From the NCBI GenBank assembly GCA_003554235.1, contig PWFY01000032.1, positions 1 to 8,118 of the forward strand: DNA of 8,118 bases, given 5' to 3'. The notes beneath the pieces are model-generated. The model was given only the letters and a program-made list of their open reading frames with translations, was not told where the DNA came from and did no database searches. The DNA is from Candidatus Aenigmatarchaeota archaeon (GTDB lineage Archaea > Aenigmatarchaeota > Aenigmatarchaeia > PWEA01). Within the stretch, counting starts at the first letter, position 1; each line of letters begins with the position of its first letter. Below are positions 6,801-8,118 of the stretch, piece by piece. The position numbers and the translations under genes were made by a program.

Positions 6801-8118
6801 AGAAGTTGAGTCCGGTTCCTATTCACACAATCTGATACTTGAATCGGATGGAAGAGAGAGGAGCATGCCCTTTGAAATAGAGGTTTTTGAAGAAGCCGAT
6901 GATGAACTTGTTTTGGATATAGAAATAATACAGCCCCGTATAGACGTAGGTGACAATCTAACGGTTAGGTTAGAGTTAAAAGGACAGGGCACCAATGATA
7001 AGTTTGATGTAGGCCTCGTGTATTTGGCCAAGGACCTAGAGGGCAACAAAACCGTAGGTGAGCATAGAGAAAACATAAGTTTTGAGGAAGCCTACAGCGA
7101 CATAAAGGAAGTACCGCTTCCGGAAGACATGGAAGTAGGCAACTACAGGCTAGAGGTCTGGGCTGAGTTCAACAACAGGGCTGTGAGGGATATGGCAATG
7201 TTCCAAGTTATGCAACCGTTCTGGGCAACCACTGCAGGACAGATACTTCTGTTTCTAGGAGTACCCATAGCAATAATAGTAATGATAATAGGTAGCTTCA
7301 GGGTCAGGGAGAAATACAAAGAACTGCAGGAGGAAAAAGAAGAAAAACAACGCTATCTCTTTCCTGTCGACTATTCAAGCATACCTCAAAAAACAGAAGA
7401 CTCGTTTTGGATAGGAAAACTGGCAGCTAAAAATAAAAGAGCCTACTTTAACCCAGACGACCTCAAAACCCATGTTCTGGTTGCAGGAGCCACAGGGGCT
7501 GGAAAATCCGTCGGTGCTTCTATTTTTGCTGAAGAGGCCTTGGAAAAGGACATACCAGTTGTAGTTTTCGACCCAACAGCACAATGGACAGGGTTTGTCA
7601 AACCATGTGAAGACGAAGACCTGCTAAAATACTATAGTAAACTGAATATGGACAAAAATAGAAGGAAGAGTTACCCTGGAATGATACATAAAATGGACGA
7701 TCCTGAAAAGGACATAGACTTCGAAGAGCTTATGAAGGAAGGTGAGATAACGGTTTTCACACTACACGATCTTACAATAGAAGAGTTCGACAGTGCTGTC
7801 AGAAATATAATAGACTCGATGTTCGATGTCAACTGGGAAGAAAGCGAAGACCTTAAAATGGTAGTAGTATTCGATGAAGTACACCGCCTACTTGAAAAAT
7901 ATGGTGGTAAAGGGGGTTATGTAGCCTTGGAAAGAGCTTGCCGTGAGTTCAGGAAGTGGGGAATAGGTATAATAATGTGTTCACAGGTGCTTTCAGACTT
8001 CAAAGAAGCCATAGAAGGTAATGTTCTGACAGATGTTCAGTTCAATACAAAGGCTATGCAGGACATAAAGAAGGCAAAGGAAAAATATGGAGAAAAATAT
8101 GCAAAAAGGATAACTAGA
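1..8118 (+). CDS. Giant surface protein with C-terminal HerA-like ATPase (partial at both ends)
   Basis: Frame 1 is open over all 2706 codons, with no stop and no frameshift, so the true start lies upstream and the stop downstream. The product reads as propeller-like head, beta-sandwich stalk of roughly 1,900 residues, Gly-rich hinge, two juxtamembrane beta-sandwich domains, one transmembrane helix (2408-2431) and a cytoplasmic HerA/FtsK-type ATPase. By hand count there are about 99 N-X-S/T sequons and 24 cysteines before the helix, and no sequon among the 8 asparagines after it; this strongly supports an outside N-terminal part and an inside C-terminus. The protein is very rich in Glu and Asp. 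Codon choice (ATA for Ile, AGA/AGG for Arg) is uniform along the gene, giving no sign of recent fusion or transfer. I infer a cell-surface adhesion or translocation machine of an archaeon, probably DPANN. The exact function is unknown and I assign no gene name. Confidence 0.95.
802..1155 (+). other. Domain: beta-sandwich following the propeller
   Basis: Residues about 268-385. It opens with NLSVGSGNVKWTYDGVL (273-289) and contains a close cysteine pair (C309, C317) followed by NIPIDFESEHEGRLG (318-332) and a strand LNVTYTYNA. The order 'VGxG...W.Y.G.L ... (V/I)PI.F.S...G.L.....(L/V).(V/I).Y' resembles a small all-beta module I recall from archaeal and candidate-phylum surface proteins; I cannot give it a firm family name. 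Six sequons are present (N273, N292, N337, N343, N366, N371). It probably joins the head to the stalk. Confidence 0.5.
1156..1668 (+). other. Stalk region of unassigned beta structure with two disulfide-like pairs
   Basis: Residues about 386-556 alternate short hydrophobic strands and polar loops, as expected for beta-sandwich folds, but I do not recognise a family. Two cysteine pairs stand out: C400/C414 flank an FNGT sequon, and C515/C528 flank a short acidic and hydrophobic stretch. Sequons are at N403, N437, N449, N461, N467, N480, N484, N508, N514 and N544. There is no hydrophobic stretch long enough to span a membrane and no recognisable catalytic motif. Confidence 0.4.
1669..2325 (+). 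other. Two Ig-like stalk domains
   Basis: Residues about 557-672 and 673-775. The first begins with 'EKPEVSNLTVAPEEDYWGEN' and has the strand pattern 'F.FSANVSG...NANVTLWIK', typical of Ig-like domains in surface proteins. Near its end is DHDEDG (646-651), which fits the DxDxDG calcium-loop pattern. The second has 'TELVVKVNDTNEG' then 'VSVSFWIDNGNG', a Gly-Tyr-Ala turn with strand 'YANLTFKPD' and a 'YTVGEQKWKAGIFNDEYY' hairpin, ending in 'LNIDIHG' (769-775). This is the classic order of a CARDB/Ig-like repeat in which a 'Y.vG...W.a' strand precedes the last strand. No cysteines occur between residues 528 and 817, so these two domains lack disulfides. Confidence 0.55.
2326..3120 (+). other. 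Stalk region with probable Ig-like domains and four cysteines
   Basis: Residues about 776-1040, probably two to three beta-sandwich domains. The first starts 'FLNIDLLEPEEGSIVF' (776-791) and carries 'ETFSAQLVDSFKRNVN', a common Ig-like opening ('..P..g......f.a.l.D'). Four cysteines (C817, C836, C844, C914) could form two disulfides; the pairing cannot be decided from sequence. Sequons are frequent, including VNET, TNES, LNYS and WNTT towards the end. The stretch finishes with 'GSGTYRLAWNTTNP', a final beta strand of the 'G.Y.l.w..' type, directly before the jelly-roll module. Confidence 0.45.
3121..3603 (+). other. Domain: carbohydrate-binding-module-like jelly roll
   Basis: Residues about 1041-1201. 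The opening NFIRNGGFEGGHLDGWEP (1043-1060) is the signature start of CBM4/9/22-like and related galactose-binding-like jelly rolls, in which 'N.(I/L).NGGFE.G...GW' forms the first strand and turn. It is followed by 'HSISNESKKGNKSLYMRAEE', matching the usual 'v....a..G..sL.l' second part, then 'SGSIIMQYRAWG' and the closing strands 'ENVSVEIYN' and 'HLEIDYICIS', where a conserved Asp-aromatic pair normally ends the fold. C1191 and C1199 form a close pair at the end. In known families this fold binds sugars or serves as a structural spacer; which applies here is not visible. Its place in the middle of a stalk would suit binding to a glycosylated surface or S-layer. Confidence 0.65.
3604..4152 (+). 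other. Ig-like stalk domain(s) with four cysteines
   Basis: Residues about 1202-1384. C1275 and C1288 flank a Trp-containing hairpin and may pair. C1298 and C1353 are separated by 54 residues and lie on strands 'TTSCLVYEK' and 'YNLTCKIKDDW', the spacing and context of the B-strand/F-strand disulfide of Ig folds. The final strand 'KTVSYTVRD' (1371-1379) closes the domain. Eight sequons are present. No catalytic residues can be recognised. Confidence 0.5.
4153..5193 (+). other. Three NEW3/CARDB-like domains, very dense in sequons
   Basis: Residues about 1385-1493, 1496-1625 and 1626-1731. Each follows the 'L.V.P......G....F.V...N.G..(E/T)...(M/I)' plan of CARDB and NEW3 (alpha-galactosidase-associated) stalk domains: see 'YTFGLSVTMNNTGDG' near 1404-1418, 'EITNFTVDAFGNTELENVTM' near 1516-1535 and 'TIGHIEITNNLDINQSFSM' near 1643-1661. 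Disulfide candidates are C1440/C1449 and C1603/C1609. Residues 1385-1617 hold 19 sequons, about one every 12 residues, the highest density in the protein. These domains typically act as extended spacers that lift binding domains from the cell surface; dense glycans would stiffen and protect them. Confidence 0.6.
5194..5901 (+). other. Two further Ig-like stalk domains
   Basis: Residues about 1732-1849 and 1850-1967. The first contains C1794/C1809, a close pair placed around 'KTTGNKTEDLWKIN', where a 'G.W...(F/C)..P' hairpin is common in Ig-like modules. The second is a clear Ig-like repeat: 'DVIPPSFSKVRVDSVEYSEA' (1848-1867), then 'GEEIEIEVDITDNTGVNESW', a variable middle, and 'VGDYDITVWANDTGKIKDP' (1925-1943). 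The order 'D..PP......G..v.i.v..tDn.GV...w......G.Y...(V/I)..(N/D)D..G...' is that of Ig-like modules in many bacterial and archaeal exported proteins. Confidence 0.65.
5902..6510 (+). other. Domain: archaeal-type surface module with Cys-Trp-Cys hairpin
   Basis: Residues about 1968-2170. The first part, 'MDVSMNMTDPLGKEIEADFK' (1969-1988) with 'KREYDLGIEVF' further on, fits a carboxypeptidase-regulatory-like or similar beta-sandwich in which a substance 'PLG..(I/V)' strand is followed by 'G.YD(L/V).(I/V)'. The second part has 'HTIFNVSYPG' (2101-2110) and then VLECPDWNIEKRYC (2121-2134), a short hairpin bounded by C2124 and C2134 around Asp-Trp-Asn. A 'C..W(N/D)....C' hairpin followed by a beta strand and an aromatic end is something I recall from DPANN and other archaeal surface proteins; I have no family name for it. 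It is the last stalk module before the flexible hinge. Confidence 0.45.
6511..6588 (+). other. Gly/Asn-rich hinge between stalk and juxtamembrane domains
   Basis: Residues about 2171-2196. The run EEDGNGNGGGGGNGIG (2171-2186) is followed by an acidic, Pro- and Phe-containing stretch with no predicted regular structure. It is the only low-complexity linker in the window, so it marks a deliberate flexible point between the long stalk and the two domains next to the membrane. The GGA/GGT codons create a chance Shine-Dalgarno-like string; no in-frame start follows it. Confidence 0.75.
6589..7215 (+). other. Two juxtamembrane beta-sandwich domains (NEW3/CARDB-like)
   Basis: Residues about 2197-2298 and 2299-2405. 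The first has 'VGESRGYWIMLTNEIGEKIE' then a strand 'VNMSVYGGLEEYFTF', the phrase 'DTVEIDGGRSDTFGLNLEL' and 'SGSYSHNLILES', which together match the NEW3/CARDB plan ('v.i.pG.s..f.l.l.......G.Y...l.i.s'). The second starts 'LVLDIEIIQPRIDVGDNLTV' and ends 'LPEDMEVGNYRLEVWAEFNN', again an Ig-like opening and closing. Neither contains cysteine, and only five sequons occur, so this section is less decorated than the stalk above the hinge. Confidence 0.6.
7222..7293 (+). other. Transmembrane helix, N-out/C-in
   Basis: Residues 2408-2431, beginning WATTAGQILLFLG and ending IIVMIIG, form the only long hydrophobic stretch in the window. It is followed at once by S-F-R-V-R-E-K-Y-K (2432-2440), with four positive residues, which by the positive-inside rule puts the C-terminal side in the cytoplasm. 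The loss of sequons exactly at this point agrees. A signal peptide or further helix could exist upstream of the window. Confidence 0.92.
7294..7356 (+). other. Charged cytoplasmic linker, possible short coiled coil
   Basis: Residues 2432-2452 alternate Glu and Lys (KYKELQEEKEEKQRY at 2438-2452) with few helix breakers and would form a charged helix of about four turns. It would act as a rigid connector or short oligomerisation segment between membrane and ATPase. It contains the string AGGAGG (7328-7333), but no in-frame ATG, GTG or TTG follows at a useful distance, so there is no evidence that the ATPase is also made separately. Confidence 0.55.
7486..7509 (+). other. Walker A (P-loop) of the ATPase
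   Basis: The codons encode G-A-T-G-A-G-K-S (2496-2503), a perfect GxxxxGK(S/T) motif. K2502 should contact the ATP phosphates and S2503 the magnesium ion. Confidence 0.95.
7858..7878 (+). other. Walker B of the ATPase
   Basis: The codons encode M-V-V-V-F-D-E (2620-2626), a hydrophobic strand ending in Asp-Glu. E2626 is the expected catalytic base, and the following V-H-R-L-L continues as in the HerA-type 'DEAH.LL' motif. The Walker A to Walker B distance is about 120 residues. Confidence 0.93.

Larger units (their letters stand above)
7357..8118 (+). other. Domain: HerA/FtsK-superfamily (DUF87-like) ATPase, C-terminus cut
   Basis: Residues 2453-2706. The order of motifs is that of HerA/VirB4-like motor ATPases. 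An entry strand 'DSFWIGKL' (2467-2474) matches the 'f.iG' that precedes the core. Walker A is GATGAGKS (2496-2503) on strand 'HVLVA'. The following strand 'IPVVVFDPTAQWTGF' (2518-2532) corresponds to the conserved 'v.v.DP.(G)E(Y/W)' segment. 'EGEITVFTLHDLT' (2580-2592) matches 'G.i.vi.L..l'. Walker B is MVVVFDE (2620-2626) continued by VHRLL, close to the family's 'DEAH.(L/F)L'. Then 'RACREFRKWGIGIIMCSQ' (2645-2662) matches 'aREgRK.G.g.i..(T/S)Q'. All ATP-binding and hydrolysis motifs look intact. Family members are hexameric pumps on DNA or protein; fusion to a surface protein by a transmembrane helix is unusual. The final C-terminal part, including any arginine finger downstream, lies beyond the window. 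Confidence 0.9.

Noticed and set aside
7328..7333. AGGAGG string just before the ATPase domain, as an internal ribosome binding site
   Set aside because: It encodes part of the charged linker (Gln-Glu-Glu). No in-frame ATG, GTG or TTG follows within a usable distance, so a separately translated ATPase is not supported.
6819..7584. Minus-strand open frames opposite the juxtamembrane domains and the Walker A region (6819-7076 and 7375-7584)
   Set aside because: They overlap coding sequence of recognised domains on the + strand and show no motif of their own.
1..8118. Promoters, terminators, RNA genes, CRISPR arrays, insertion sequences or DNA-level tandem repeats
   Set aside because: None was seen. 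The whole window is coding, and the repeats visible are divergent protein-level repeats (blades and Ig-like domains) without repeated DNA.
1..8118. A firm assignment to an extreme halophile from the acidic composition
   Set aside because: Glu and Asp are abundant, but lysine is also common and the base composition is moderate rather than GC-rich. Acidic surface proteins occur in many archaea, so salinity cannot be settled from one gene.

Overview
The window is the interior of one giant protein-coding gene on the + strand. Reading frame 1 has no stop codon from base 1 to base 8118 (2706 codons), so both the start and the stop of the gene lie outside. There is no intergenic space and no second gene. 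All residue numbers below count from the first codon of the window.

The predicted product is a single-pass membrane protein with a very large outside part and a cytoplasmic ATPase. In order it holds: a beta-propeller-like repeat region (about residues 1-267); a long stalk of Ig-like beta-sandwich domains (about 268-2170), interrupted by a carbohydrate-binding-module-like jelly roll (about 1041-1201); a Gly/Asn-rich hinge (about 2171-2196); two more beta-sandwich domains next to the membrane (about 2197-2405); one transmembrane helix (2408-2431); a short charged linker; and a HerA/FtsK-superfamily (DUF87-like) ATPase with intact Walker A and Walker B, cut off by the window end. Topology is supported by two independent patterns: about 99 N-glycosylation sequons and 24 cysteines (an even number, mostly closely spaced pairs) all lie before the helix, while no sequon lies after it.

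The organism is most likely an archaeon. Isoleucine is largely ATA, arginine is mostly AGA/AGG with only 11 CGN codons, the protein is very acidic, the surface part is full of N-X-S/T sequons, and the ATPase is of the HerA type. The domain style (CARDB/NEW3-like stalks, Cys-Trp-Cys modules, giant single-pass proteins) recalls DPANN lineages such as Nanohaloarchaeota, Woesearchaeota or Aenigmarchaeota. That placement is an inference from memory of such proteins, not a demonstrated match.

The working idea is that one polypeptide joins a glycosylated cell-surface fibre, with a possible ligand-binding head and a possible sugar-binding module, to a motor ATPase inside the cell. HerA-family ATPases normally act as hexamers, so assembly would bundle several stalks around one membrane site. 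Whether the ATPase moves DNA or protein, or drives or senses movement of the surface fibre, cannot be read from the sequence.
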